Below are positions 1-34,340 of a DNA stretch of 64,000 nucleotides, piece by piece. The DNA is from Nematostella vectensis (Eukaryota; Cnidaria; Anthozoa; Actiniaria; Edwardsiidae), in the NCBI RefSeq assembly GCF_932526225.1, contig NC_064048.1, forward strand, positions 9,634,515 through 9,698,514. The letters are read 5' to 3'. The translations under genes and the position numbers were made by a program. The notes beneath the pieces are model-generated. The model ran no database searches. It was not told the DNA's origin and was given only the letters and a program-made list of their open reading frames with translations. Within the stretch, counting starts at the first letter, position 1. Each line of letters begins with the position of its first letter.

Positions 1-1243
1 TAGTGAAAGCTTTAGAAACTAATTTATGTTTATCAACCCAACAGTTATCACTGATGCAAGCTCAAAAGGTAAGACCAACTGAAAAGCCTCCTTCTTGATA
101 AGCACTTCTTTAAAAACTTCTTTGAGTAATCTTGTCCCGTGGGTGGGCGTGTGGGTGGGTTGGGTTATGAGTACTCTGTCCCCGTTTGAATATAGCGGAC
201 CGTGATTCACGTGAAAGCTAAAGGATTAGACCGCAAGCACCAGGTCATAGCAAGGAAGGGGGGGGGGACAAAGTGATTTCTCAAGAACATTCGTTTCCAT
301 CTGAGACGTAACGACTAAGACGTAATAGCTTTATTGGACCAGAAAGGGAGAGAGGGGAGGGTGGATCCCCTGGATCACCTCCTGGTCCGGATGTCTGGTA
401 TGTACCAACCCCTTTTAGGACAAAAGACAAAGTTTTAATAAATTATTTACTAGGAGGATTCCATCCTGTTCTGTGGTGCACTAAATAATTTCTGTTTAAA
501 AAAGAATAGGTAGAGAACAACTTCAATATCGGTAGAAGGGTCATAGCAAAGTGAACTTCGGACATCATGACCCAGCGATATGCTTAATGTTACCTCTATT
601 TGTCCTATGATTACAACAATCACAGCGATCTTGTTAGGACCTATGGTACTATCTTCTGAGTCCGTTGCTAGGTAAATTTGTTTGTTTTATAAAAGCTTCT
701 GTTTTATGTCAAATCTCTTGGAACTTTCAACATAAGTTTTTTAGACATAAATGACACAAGTGATGACGTCATCTGACCCCTTCCATGGTCACGTGGCCCA
801 GAACATAAAAACATGTCGAAGAAGCTGTTCAAATCTACAATATTTTGTTTGCAAAAATATTTAAACATCACTTTTTTATAATACTTCACGCACCGGATTT
901 GCGAAATTTTGACACCACGAGAAATGGCGAATATTTATGTTCTTCGAAAACCACATATTTGGTAATAACTTTTTTATTTCTTCAAAAATCAAAAATCCCA
1001 TGCGCTAAGTTGTTAAGAAAAGTAATATCAATGGTTTGGGTGAAAAAAATTCACAATTGTTGTAAAATGTTCAAAATTAACGTGTCTTTCTCGCGCGGAA
1101 ATGGCCGCCATCTATTTTTATTCTCGAAAAACATATAAAAATTGCATTTTCTTCTACAAAATGTCGAAAGTTTATTTTAATCTCTTGGAAAAAAGAACAA
1201 AAAAAATTAGAACTGGAGTTTCGAAGAAAATAACAATAAAAAA
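1..1243. other. Unassigned AT-rich DNA
   Basis: No coding exon could be supported here. The open frames are short, lack splice consensus and show no recognisable domain. No CAP-domain exon belonging to gene 1 was seen, although one would be expected by analogy with genes 2 and 3. Short G and A homopolymers occur near 258-268. Confidence 0.5.
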
Positions 1244-1315
1244 GGACTCGACCGGGGATTGAACCCGGGGCGCTTGCTTACGAGTCAAAGGTGCCAACCA
1301 CTGAGCCACGGAATC
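1244..1315 (-). tRNA. tRNA-like sequence (Thr-CGU-like or tRNA-derived SINE head)
   Basis: On the minus strand there is an A-box-like TGGCTCAGTGG and a B-box-like GGTTCAATCCC. The T arm is perfect (CCGGG stem, TTCAATC loop, CCCGG stem), and the acceptor stem runs GATTCCG/TCGAGTC with one C-C mismatch and two G-T pairs. The candidate anticodon loop CTCGTAA would read CGU (Thr), but the anticodon stem is imperfect and the D stem is poor. It is therefore as likely to be a tRNA pseudogene or a SINE promoter head as a working tRNA. Confidence 0.4.
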
Positions 1316-1508
1316 AAGTTGGAAGTCTCGCGGCGATTTTAGTCTATTTAACGGAATGTAGCGCTTTTCCATTTCGTAGCAACGGAGTTTCGTAGCAACG
1401 AGATAGTACCATAGGGCCTCAAAGCTCTGGTCTACTTCTCCACATCTTGCCACAACTCTTAGCGACGAGCGTGGGACACCGAGGACAGGCGTCAAAATTG
1501 TAAACAAG

Positions 1509-1590
1509 ATGGCAAAGTTTATCCTCGGCTTCCCGCGCGCGTCGCAAACAGTTGTGGGGATATGTGGGGAAAGTGAATCTTTGTCCCAAG
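1509..1590 (+). CDS. Possible first coding exon of gene 1
   Basis: ATG at 1509 in context AACAAGATGG. The frame stays open to a donor AAG/GTAAAC at 1590/1591 and leaves one base, which fits the phase of the C-type lectin exon at 1617. The intron would be only 26 nt, which is improbably short for an animal. The 27 encoded residues do not resemble a signal peptide. The exon may be spurious, in which case the real upstream exon lies beyond the window or is lost. Confidence 0.2.
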
Positions 1591-1616
1591 GTAAACAATT
1601 CAATCATATTTATCAG

Positions 1617-2509
1617 CGAAGTGTCCCGCGGGATACTCGCGCTTCGGGTCAAACTGCTTCAAGTACCATACCACGCCGGTCACGTGGGATGACGCAGTGC
1701 TAAGATGCGCCAATGAGAACGCGACGCTGGTCTCTGTGCGGAATCAGGACGAGGAGAAGTTCATGCGTGACCTTCAAGTGAGGAGCGGTGGCCAGGGATA
1801 CATGTGGATAGGTGAGCACTATTCCCCCTCCCTCCCTCCCTCCCTCCCTCCCTCCCTCCCTCCCTCAATAAATTATTGGAGATAATTTTTTAGCCATGTT
1901 CCTTACCGATGATTTTTTCGTTGTTTTTTTTAATGTCTTAAATGTATTAAATGTCTATATTTAGAAATACTCAGGCAAACATGATGAAAAATGAAGCAAA
2001 CAGGAGAATGGCAAAAAAACCTATATCGCTTGGTCGTATATTTATCTCACTAATCCATTTAATCCCTATATCTCAGTCCCCCAAATTTGCCGAACAAATA
2101 TGAAGGTCACATGAATATTTATACAGGCTCGTCCACAGGGGGGAAGGAGGGGGGGGGGGCGAGAACCCCCCTTGGCGACCAAAAAAGGGGGCCATTTAAG
2201 TAATCTTTAAATACTATGCTTTTTCCATATGATACCTATGACTGCGAAGCCAACCTTAGCCAATCCCAGGGACGCGCCTGTTGATTTCCCACATGGTTTG
2301 TTTCATAGGCCTGAGTGACCGTCTTCAGGAGGGACACTTCGCCTGGCTGGACGGGTTACACTTTAAACTTGGCGTCTGTGCCCCTGTGAACGCTCATGGT
2401 GGCGCGGCAGAGAACTGTGTTGTCTGGACGACGTCTAAGCCAATCAGCTGCTGGTCTGATAAGAGTTGCTCTGAGAAGCATCCATATATGTGTAGGATGC
2501 CCGTTGAAG
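1617..2509 (+). CDS. Gene 1 C-type lectin domain (2 exons)
   Basis: Exons 1617-1811 and 2309-2509 are joined at phase 1 inside a Gly codon. The domain opens with the classic long-form CTLD start CPAGYSRFGSNCFK and continues through TW-DDAV-LRC to GYMWIG. The second exon carries the EGHFAWLDG strand, CVVWT, then WSDKSC and PYMCR, which supply the conserved disulfide cysteines. No EPN or QPD sugar-specificity motif is present and the WND motif is WSD, so canonical calcium-dependent sugar binding is doubtful. Homologous domains are at 24151-25227 and 39912-40685. Confidence 0.9.
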
Positions 2510-5500
2510 GTAGTGTGCGAGCAAACCGTAGGCTTCGATGATCATTAGCTACTAGCTAATTATCATAGTAACCTCCTCATCATCGCATCATTATCGGTAT
2601 TTTACCACCGCAATATGAATCACCATCATTATCATCATCATTACCTCAGAAATTGACAAGCAGAAAAAAAATACTTTGAGTTATCCATCGCGTTTCCCGA
2701 TTTATTTCAGGGAAATCAACGTTTAGAGTTGAAATACTCTACAAAAACTTCCGATGGAATCCGAATTTTCGAGACAGAACAACGAAAGCATTCCGTGACC
2801 TTCAGAGAGGGATCAAAGTTGCGGTAATTCATCAGACTCTTTGTATCGGGCGCAAATTTTTAAAAAAATGTCAAGACCAAGCAATCCTGTTTGTTGCAGT
2901 GGGGGGGGGGGGGGGGTAGTGACACCCCCATGAATGAACAAATGAGAAACGTTTGGTTCTCAGGCCTAAATAAATTGCTGATGCTGTTCCAATATATAGC
3001 AACATTGGATTGAAAATATTGGAAATTTAAGCTCTCCTGGGCGTTAATAGCTTATTGGTTGATTGACAGATTGATGCATTGATTGAGGGATTGATTGTCT
3101 TTAGATTAAGGAGGTTCTTCAGAAGCCTTCAGGGCGAGTAGGAGGTGGATTGCGAACAGTCAAGATTACTGGCACCAGGTAAGCCCCCCAAGCGCAGAAC
3201 ACAGCAATCGTCGTAGAAAGTGAATTGGGGTTGGTGTGAAGAAAGGGGGCATGTGATTCCCCTCTTGCCTTTGGAAAATAATTTAAAAGAAATGTAAGTG
3301 AGGTGAATTTCACCAATAGGCCTTTCCAGCTTTAAGCTATTCACCATGGGAACCTGCCTCAACTACCGACATGCAGCGCGCGCTTCGTTTTGTGTAAGCT
3401 TAAAAAAGCACGCGCTGGATTATGGTAATTGAAGTTAGGTTTGTATGCTAATGTGCGCTCAAACGTTTAGCTATTCATCTCTCATATGTTTTATAAATCA
3501 GTGCTTAATCTTCCCCAAACTCCCTCCTTGGGGTTTCCCCCTTCCCCTAACTACACACCCTTCACTGGGCTCGGGGTCAACCCCCCACCTCCACTAGGGG
3601 GAGGCTGGCAAGGGTACGAAAAGAGGAGGGACAAATTGAGTAAAAAATGACAGCCTCTTGCTCAAAGTGGTTTAACAAATTAAGTTGCTCTTTAAATATT
3701 AATTTGTTTATTTCATTACAGACCTCTATCTGTCCCAGGAGGGTAAGTAATAAATAAACAGTCAGCTAACAACTATGTATTATAACCTTCATTTTCACGT
3801 TCAATTACTGCTATTCTTGTTTCAAGGTCTTATTTCGATCATTTCCAGGAGACGAGGCACGATAGTCAAGCTGAAGCTACAGTTCCGGACGGACACCGCG
3901 GACCCTACTCTGCAATTCCAGCGATTTCTCAGAAAATCAGAGAGGATTGTCAGTATAACATTAGATAGACCAGGTAATTATATCAGCCGTTTCTTACTCG
4001 TAGATCTCACCAATTGCGGGACTCTTTAAAGTATACTCAGTATCACACCGGGCACAGATTGGGCTACATTTAAACAAATTCCTTGTTAAGCCATTAAAAA
4101 ACCTTCCCCATCTTTTACAATTTCAACTCTTTAACAGTCTCCTCCAAACTAATAAGATACTTATACCTTTTTTCTTCATATTTCAGTTCATGACTCCTTA
4201 GGTAAGTTAAAAAAGACCAAATTTATATGATATTACCATTTGCAGTTTATCTTTAAGACAGCGATTTTATCTTTTTCTCTCTTTCCTCCAAGACAAAACG
4301 ATGTGCTCTTTTCCATGTCAAAAGAAGCTCAGTAATCCGGGTTGCAAGTGCCCCCTTGTGACGTCACCAACTTACTCTCACGTGACCTATCCGGGATACC
4401 AATACCCATTTTACCAGCATGCGGGATACCAGCAACCCGCATTTCAACATACGGGGTATCAATATCAATATCCGGTACCACAGCAATGCCAGACCTGTAT
4501 GCCCCAGACCCCTCAATGCTACATGTTTTGCGATGAGTCCTGCTGTGGCAAAGCCAAAGTTCAAACCAAAGACTCGCTTAAAAGATTACGAGAGCTGCGC
4601 GACGAGTTGCAAGACAGTCAAGAATTAGATTATTCGGATTTTCAAGGTGTGGGACAGTTTCTGAAAGTAAAAGACGGCGCAGTTGATAAAAGGAAGGTGG
4701 AAAGAGCTGTTGAGATGGTGGATAGAAATATAAAAAAACTGGAAGCTAAACTTCGGGAGAAATTATCAGAAAATAATGATATGGACGACGTTCCGGAAGA
4801 TCTCCCGGATTACCAGCAGATGAATTTGCTTCCGGACAATAATGATCATGAAGATGACGATAACGACGTAGACGATGATGATGATAATGATTACAATGGG
4901 TGGAGTGGCGGTGATGAATTGCTGAAGGACCCGAGCCCTGCGCCGCTAAAGCCAAAAGATCAAAGCACTGGTAGGTTATTAAAGAGTCACGATCAGCCGC
5001 CATTTTGTCATCCATGTCAGGCAAAAAACTAAGTGTGGGAAAGCATCCATTTCCATCGGCCCATCTGAAAAAGCTATATTTTGATATTTTGGATTGAGTT
5101 TGGGAAATCGAGTTTAAAACTTTGTTTTAGGTGTTCATTTCGGAATGTGATCACACAAACATCCGAACAAATATGTGGCTGACAAGGGACCTTAAAGATA
5201 TTCTTTGTCCACAAGATCACGTTTACTTGGTGTTTCTTATGCGATTCGTTAGGTCATGGTAGCCATCTTGTTTTGTAATGGTCGGGTGGCCAAGCTAGAT
5301 TTTTCTTCTATCAGACGTTTTTTAGAGATATCTTATGGTAGGTCCCTAATAAATCATACCTTTCTTTCTCTAATTGCAGTCACAAAACCTGCTTCGTCAC
5401 CAACACCTACCAAGGAATCCATCGACGGACCACCAGCGGGTGCTGAGCCCGCAGTCTCAGACGCTGAACAGGAATACGAGGAGCATTGGCCGTCACACAA

Positions 5501-5624
5501 CAGCGATGAGAGTCACGCAGACACTGAAGTGAGCTCCGGTAACCAAGCAACAGAAAGTGACGTCACTGACGAGCAGGACCATGAGGAGGAGAAAGAATCG
5601 AATGCACTCCCTGAAATGTTTTGA
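1617..5624 (+). CDS. Gene 1: NOWA-like paralogue (CTLD, SEA-like, degenerate CRD, acidic tail)
   Basis: Coding exons by splice consensus and unbroken phase: 1617-1811, 2309-2509, 2711-2823, 3123-3178, 3722-3742, 3849-3973, 4187-4201, 4293-4970, 5380-5624 (stop TGA 5622-5624). A possible first coding exon is 1509-1590 (ATG at 1509, donor AAG/GTAAAC, matching phase), giving 576 aa in all. It lacks a convincing signal peptide, so the true 5' end may lie outside the window. The order is C-type lectin, SEA-like, Cys-rich, coiled coil, then Asp/Glu-rich tail. Intron phases match genes 2 and 3 downstream, and the third exon is 113 nt in all three genes, so this is a diverged tandem paralogue. No CAP exon is visible. 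Likely role: secreted nematocyst or cnidocyte matrix protein (inference from homology). Confidence 0.75.
1822..1866 (+). repeat. (CCCT)n microsatellite
   Basis: About ten CCCT units begin roughly 10 bases after the donor of the first lectin exon of gene 1. Confidence 0.9.
2711..3973 (+). CDS. Gene 1 SEA-like domain (4 exons)
   Basis: Exons 2711-2823 (113 nt), 3123-3178, 3722-3742 (21-nt microexon) and 3849-3973. The first half has strand STFRVEIL and a helix rich in Arg, Lys and Asp. The second exon gives the strand LRTVKITGTR. After a very short linker (PLSVPGG) comes RGTIVKLKLQF, which resembles the G-[ST]-V-V-V strand of SEA domains at their autocleavage turn, and then a closing strand IVSITLDRPG. 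Splice phases equal those of the paralogous exons in genes 2 and 3. Assignment to the SEA fold rests on pattern and secondary-structure order, not on a profile search. Confidence 0.55.
4187..5624 (+). CDS. Gene 1 C-terminal region: degenerate CRD, Tyr-rich, coiled coil, acidic tail
   Basis: A 15-nt microexon (4187-4201) leads into the large exon 4293-4970, with the final exon at 5380-5624. The large exon starts with a Cys cluster (MCSFPC...GCKC). A Tyr/Pro/Gln-rich stretch with repeated GYQ follows, then CQTCMPQTPQCYMFCDESCC, a minicollagen-type six-Cys pattern with altered spacing (2-6-3-3-0). Next come two charged, probably coiled-coil segments (RLRELRDELQ; KKLEAKLREKL), a run of Asp and Asn, and a final Ser/Glu/Asp-rich exon. 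The donor at 4970/4971 is good. If the intron is retained, the frame instead ends at 5032 after FCHPCQAKN, a possible short isoform. Confidence 0.75.
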
Positions 5625-5715
5625 ATTACAGTTTCCATGGAGACAATCAAGGAAGAATAAGCTGACAAGACAGATAGGTTTATTATATAACTAAATGTAT
5701 TACATTAACTTTATC

Positions 5716-5721
5716 AATAAA
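5716..5721 (+). terminator. Polyadenylation signal AATAAA, gene 1
   Basis: AATAAA lies about 90 bases after the gene 1 stop codon, in an AT-rich 3' flank. Confidence 0.6.
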
Positions 5722-5889
5722 GACTTCCTTATTCGCCTGGGAGCAAATGTCAGAATACAAGGGCCCGTGGGATTTTTTTGCTGAAAGCAAGCCACCAATC
5801 TAGAAATGTTTATTACAAAACCTACAAAACAAGAAAAGTTTTGGTGGCAACTTCGGAACTTGCTAGGACGGGAATAAGGGGGATTCAAA

Positions 5890-6079
5890 ATTATAGGGCT
5901 CCCGAATGGTCCCCGAAATTTCGATGTGCCCGCAGTTTTCGGCTAATGCTCGCGCAGTTTTTTCCGCCGTGCTCGCATTGTATTTTTAGATGTGCGATTT
6001 AGTATTCAACAACTAAAAATGCTCGGTCATAAAAAACGGGGTGCAAGAGCTCGCCAAAGACCATTCAGGGGCCCTAATT
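5890..6079. mobile_element. Inverted-repeat element (MITE-like), family A
   Basis: Imperfect terminal inverted repeats of about 20 bases: TTATAGGGCTCCCGAATGGT at the left and ACCATTCAGGGGCCCTAATT at the right. The element is 190 bp and has no coding capacity. It directly abuts the next element. Confidence 0.6.
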
Positions 6080-6084
6080 GACAT

Positions 6085-6438
6085 GACGGAAAAACATGAC
6101 TTGATGCTTCAAATAAGCCCATTTTACATCAAATAAGGCGGAGAATTTCTCTGAGTACTTAGTAACTTATAGCAAACAAAATATCAAGTGCGACTTTTTT
6201 TTAAATTGATGCGACTTTTTTTAAAGTGTCATTGAAATTTGAGCCGTGAACTGATACACAGGGCAATGATGATCAAGGAAAAATAAACTTAAAAAGCCAA
6301 AATCTGGTTATGTGCACTTCGGCCTCACGTTATTTGTGTTTTGAAAATCAGTCCGCAATTCAAGGAACCTATTGCCATTGTAAGAAATTGTGTCTTCTCT
6401 ATCTGGAATTGCGCGTTTTCCAGGTTTTTCCGTCATAA
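6085..6438 (+). mobile_element. MITE-like element, family B, copy 1
   Basis: Terminal inverted repeats ATGACGGAAAAAC / GTTTTTCCGTCAT. A second copy in the opposite orientation lies at 14342-14724. Shared internal blocks include the ATTTGATGT-type segment, the stretch near TTTCAATGTCACTTTA, and CCTTGATCATC. There is no open reading frame, so it is a non-autonomous DNA transposon by structure. Confidence 0.7.
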
Positions 6439-6919
6439 TCCGTCATAATCGCCCTAATTATGAAGTGTGTGGAAACGAAGCTGGAATAGGGAATACTCAC
6501 CAAACATTGTTAAGATACGTATTTGTAGTCAAGTATTGGATAAAGAAATAATTTAGGGCACATGGGCCACGTGACCTTATAGCATGGAAACGAGGCTCGA
6601 TTTGGGGATGATGCGCAGTCTTCTAACCTACTCAAAAGAAATAATATATTTTTTGTAAAGCCAAATTTTGACATCTTTTCCTGTAAAATCAGTATTCATA
6701 TTCAAGTCAAAGGCGAAAAAATGCCCATTTATCATGGAGATGCTTCAAAATCGAGCACCCAAAAATTAAGTAGAGCTAGGTATCCAATCGATGTGCTGAC
6801 GCTACCTGCTGCACCGGTCCCTAACGCCTTTGGTTTGTGACATATTTCTTAGAAAATAATCACTGCCACCCGACCAATCAGCGCCCTCCATTTGAGCCCC
6901 CTTCAAAAAGTACAAAAGT

Positions 6920-7032
6920 AGAGTAAGTACACAGCTGCTTTGTCTCCTATTATCTTTGTTCTTTTGTCTCTATTCTTCTCGTTCTTTGCCCAATCAAATT
7001 GCAGCTTTTAAAAGCTGCGTACTGACACCAAA
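6920..7032. mobile_element. MITE-like element, family C, copy 1
   Basis: Ends GTAAGTACACAGCTGC and GCTGCGTACTGAC are inverted. The interior (CTTTGTCTCCTATTA..., TTCTCGTTCTTTG, GCCCAATCA-ATTGCAGC) is shared with 57012-57168. Confidence 0.6.
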
Positions 7033-9459
7033 AGTAGACGTTTTCTATTTGAAAACGTAGCAATAACTAAGCGCTAAATCGGTTTAGAAACGTTTTAGAA
7101 ATGTATATTATGGCTATTTCCTTGCGTAATGCATATAAATTTGCAAGCGTCTAAACAAGAAACCAGACAAGGTATTCTAATCAGACATTAGTCTAGGATC
7201 CCCAAAGATTAGATTAGTAGCTTCAAATAATTTAAGAAACCATATTTATAATGCCATATCGATTCTAGCTGATACTCGGTAAATAGCTAATTTTATTTTA
7301 TGAATTACACCCCCCCCCTCCTGACCGTTTTTATTATCTGTTTAGTATTAGTAACTGAGGGATAAGTATCTAGGGTCACCGCGGTGGGAGGGGCACGCCT
7401 GGATCAGCGTCGTTTATTAAATTTGTTAACAAAATTCGCATTCCATTTCATTGCATATCAAAGAGACTTTATCACCAACTGCTATACCAATAAGAGATTC
7501 TAACATAGAATTTTGGCTTTAATTGTCAGATAAAGAAAATACATTTTTCGAAATATATACGATGCACCTCGCCACCTCGAAATAAAAGTGCCCTTCCTTT
7601 TTTTATTAATCTTATCAAATATTATACATATCCATTGCCCTTTTATGGAATCTAGACAATGTGAACCGAGCAAAGTTGTACTTTTCAGTTCAAAACATGG
7701 CATGTGGAAGCAGGTCAGCCCCGATTTGGAAAATAAACACGCTCTTTGTTTTCAACCATTTCTGGTGTTCCACACTCAGTGGTTGTCACACCTTTCAATA
7801 GGTAAGTCGAAATTTCATTTTTTTCGAGTTCAATGAATCTTTATTCTCGATAAAAGTATATCGTTTCTTTATTGTTAAGTTATTTTTGTTTTGGTTGACT
7901 TTTTGGTCAGTGTTTGTTGGTAAAATGACCGCAGCCTTCAGGAATCCACTTGCTGAGAATACAAATCAAAATCTTGTTCTTTCTATGATCATAACAACAC
8001 ATAATGAAAACGATTTAACTTAAAAATGCAGTACGACTTTCGTTTAGTTGTCGACCCTTTTCTTCCTAAAGATATATTTTTTTTATTTTTTATTTTTTTC
8101 TTAGAATCAAAAGTTAAAATGGTTAGAAACTGGTTGAACGTTTCATTTCCTCTGAACAATTCTCCCTTATCCGATAGTTTTAAATGTAAAGTAATGATCC
8201 CATATTAATGCTCATTGCCCTAGTATAGCGCGTTTAGATATTCTTCGGGGTCTTTACAACGGTTTTCAAATGTTATAATCAATCTTTTGGCTTCCACAGT
8301 CAAATCATTAATAACATTTTATTGGCCAGCACTTAAATGACTTCTAATTACGGCATTCCATCACAATGAATTTAATAATCAAACAGCAAAAAATGTAATT
8401 TCTTTTGGAATTTAAATTTTAAATGGCGGCAGTGGTTTTACGAATCGTGCCTTAGACATCAAAAGTTTATTGCAAAAAATTAAAGATCGCAATAATTTAT
8501 AAGATTACAAGCCCTACTATAATAAGAAAATTAGGTTTCTATTACAGGTTTCTTCACATACAAAAAAAAAAAAACAGGTCTACGATCGATTTGCAAAATT
8601 CTGCTTCGTTATTGATGTATACAGTACGTTTATTTATTATATACATACTAAAAAAAAAGACTGAAAACATTTTCAGTAAATTTTTGTTCGTTCACTGGTC
8701 AAATCAGAGGCTCGATGTTTTTTTCACGGTGAAGAAAAGTCGTTCGCGGGTCTGATTGGACGTACGATATTTTTTCACACTGCACTTGAATGGCTTCAAT
8801 CCCAACGCATCAACGAGTACTTAAAAATTGTACAAGCATTTTCCATTTAGTAATTAATTTATTTCATAGATTCAGAGATTAAAAAGTACACTACTTGTGT
8901 AGCATGAGCTACCGTCTCGTGCGAGACATTAGCGAAACAGATTCATTTCAATGTAAGTTTCTGTCTGTCTTCAATTGAACCGTCCGAACAGCACAAACCT
9001 CGGAGCCTCTGCAGCCAAATAAATAAAATGTTATGTAATAAGCTTATTATAAATTTCTCAATATGTATATAATAAACAAGATACAGCATGTAAAGTGTTT
9101 TATACAGTTTTATTCACTCGTTTTGTTCTGCACAACTCGTGAATAAAAACCGTACGCAGTATTCTCTATATATCTGTTATTATTATAGCTACCTTTTAAA
9201 AACAAAATCGACTTTTCCATATTCAAAAATATGCTCTTTAAAGATGTGGTGAGTGGTTATATCAGTTGCTGTCGAACCTCTATTATCCCTCTTTTTAACG
9301 ATCACTAACTAAAAACCAAAATGTTGTCATACGCATTTAAAGATAGCTTGCCCTGATGCTCGACAGTAATTATAGTTGTCTTATCACTTATCACCATATT
9401 ATCATTATTGGACCATAGTGTGCCCGCGATATACAGAGAACGTACAGCGGGTGGCTACC

Positions 9460-32508
<23,049 letters not shown>

Positions 32509-32578
32509 AAAAAGTGGGTGATTTCGCGAGCTACATGTATATGCTTCCTAGAAATATAGATAACAACAAAGAGCTGAA

Positions 32579-32584
32579 AAATAA
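32579..32584 (+). terminator. Polyadenylation signal AATAAA, gene 2
   Basis: AATAAA about 70 bases after the gene 2 stop, in GCTGAAAAATAAAGACG. Another lies near 33430. Confidence 0.45.
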
Positions 32585-32797
32585 AGACGAGGGAGAGGGG
32601 GGTGGGGGGGGGGGTAACTCCCCCCATTCCCTAAGGTTCAAAGATCGCTCAAGTCTTCTAACTTCTCTCCACTCACCCTTGAGTGGCGTGTCTCGAGATA
32701 GTTTTGGACCACACCTATATTGCTAACACTTATTTTCTCTACTAGCATATGATACTTTGTAGTGTCTAGGTGCTATAGATATACCATACTTTATATG

Positions 32798-32925
32798 ATA
32801 CACCAAAAACTGGAGTTCGACTCTGCCAAATGTTCGTCTTCAATAAGACTTCTTGAGGGCAGACTAAATAGGTCTTATTAAAGACGAAAATTTGGCAAAG
32901 TCGAATTCCAGTTTTTGGTGTATTG
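32798..32925. mobile_element. Foldback (hairpin) element
   Basis: A nearly perfect 54-base inverted repeat: TACACCAAAAACTGGAGTTC...GTCTTCAATAAGAC pairs with GTCTTATTAAAGAC...GAATTCCAGTTTTTGGTGTA. The loop is about 20 bases. Confidence 0.85.
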
Positions 32926-33834
32926 TATTTATTCTTCTGGTTAACGAACACGACTATTTGGGCTTTTTGTATTTATCCATACCTTATATATTAGATATAA
33001 CTTTTTGCCCACGGATTCAAGAGGCCATGAGGGTGAACTCTTTTTTTAACCCATGATTACTTATTAGTAGGTAGTTAAAACTTCAAAAAAGTAATTGTAC
33101 AACAAACAATGATTTTAATGATTTTTTATATCAATAATAAATTCTAAGAAAATATGCCAGATATACAAATTCTTGGTGAATCATGTGAATTGAATAAAAT
33201 TCTTTTCTATTGTTTAAATAGCTTCAGTAGTTTAATTTCGATAAGGAATGCTGGATTTATCATTGTTCAATAGCAAATGTTTCGTCTCAGCTTATTTCTA
33301 AAACGCATATGCGACCTAAGAGTACGTCTTACCATGGGCGGTCCCATATTAGGAAACTTGTCGGTTCAGCAAGAAGTCTTGTTATAAAACTAAGGTTATC
33401 TAAGTTACACTTGTAACAATATTACCTAAATAAAGTACACATTTCTGTTTAGTGACTCGACTTTGTTATTGTTTTGTAAAATCGAAATTGATTTTTTAGT
33501 AACTTGGTATTGACAATATTTGGGACCTCTATTATTTGGAGAAGTATAATTATTAAGCGGACAAAAACAAAACTCGCAAAACATTTGCCGCTCAATCGCT
33601 GAGTTTTATACTCTTTTAGGTGTAGGGGCGTGGCTAGCGAAAAACGCAGGGTGGGGTAGAGAGTAAGAATTTACTGACCAAGGATCAAATCGGCATCCTT
33701 AGGTCTGGTAATAGGTCGCCAGATCCATCTAAAAGCTATTTCTAACCAAATACACTTGAAATTACAACGAAGGGGCCAACAGAAGCCGAATATATCTCGT
33801 CAAATGGGTAGGCATGTCCCCTCTATACACGAGC

Positions 33835-34340
33835 CTATGAAGCCACACCTCCATTTAGCCCTCCCACGACTCTATTGGCATTAAATGATTGCTCGTCAGT
33901 GAATCCGTAGCTACATTTAGCCTTCCCAAGACTCTATTGGCATTAAATAATTACTAGTCAGTGAATCCGTAGCTACATTTAGCCCTCCCAAGACTCTATT
34001 GGCAATAAATTATGAATAGTCAGTGAAGCCGCACTTCCATTTAGCCCTCCCACGACTCTATTGGCATTAAATGATTGCTCGTCAGTGAATCCGTAGCTAC
34101 ATTTAGCCTTCCCAAGACTCTATTGGCATTAAATAATTACTAGTCAGTGAATCCGTAGCTACATTTAGCCCTCCCAAGACTCTATTGGCATTAAATGATT
34201 GCTCGTCAGTGAAGCCGCACCTCCATTTGCCCCCCCCCCCCCCCCACGACTCTATTGGCATTAAATAATTACTAGTCAGTGAAGCCGCACCTCCATTTAG
34301 CCCCCCTCCCCCTCCACGCATCTATTGGCATTAATTAATC
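33835..34340 (+). repeat. Minisatellite, about 62-bp unit, 8 copies
   Basis: Each unit contains GACTCTATTGGCATTAAAT, then TCGTCAGTGAA(T/G)CCG, then CATTTAGCC with a C-rich end. Copies fall into two subtypes that alternate (CCGTAGCTACATT versus CCGCACCTCCATT). Confidence 0.93.

Larger units (their letters stand above)
5722..9459. other. Intergenic region between genes 1 and 2
   Basis: About 3.7 kb, very AT-rich after 7000. It holds three short inverted-repeat elements (5890-6079, 6085-6438, 6920-7032), described separately. No coding exon is supported. The open frame at 7588-7836 ends at a donor-like AATAG/GTAAGTC but has no homology that I recognise. Confidence 0.6.

Noticed and set aside
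1172-1652. Minus-strand frames of 143 and 77 codons
   Set aside because: They overlap the tRNA-like sequence and the antisense of the lectin exon, with no domain.
7588-7836. Possible exon ending in AATAG/GTAAGTC
   Set aside because: Good donor, but no homology, no acceptor partner and no codon bias; too weak to call.
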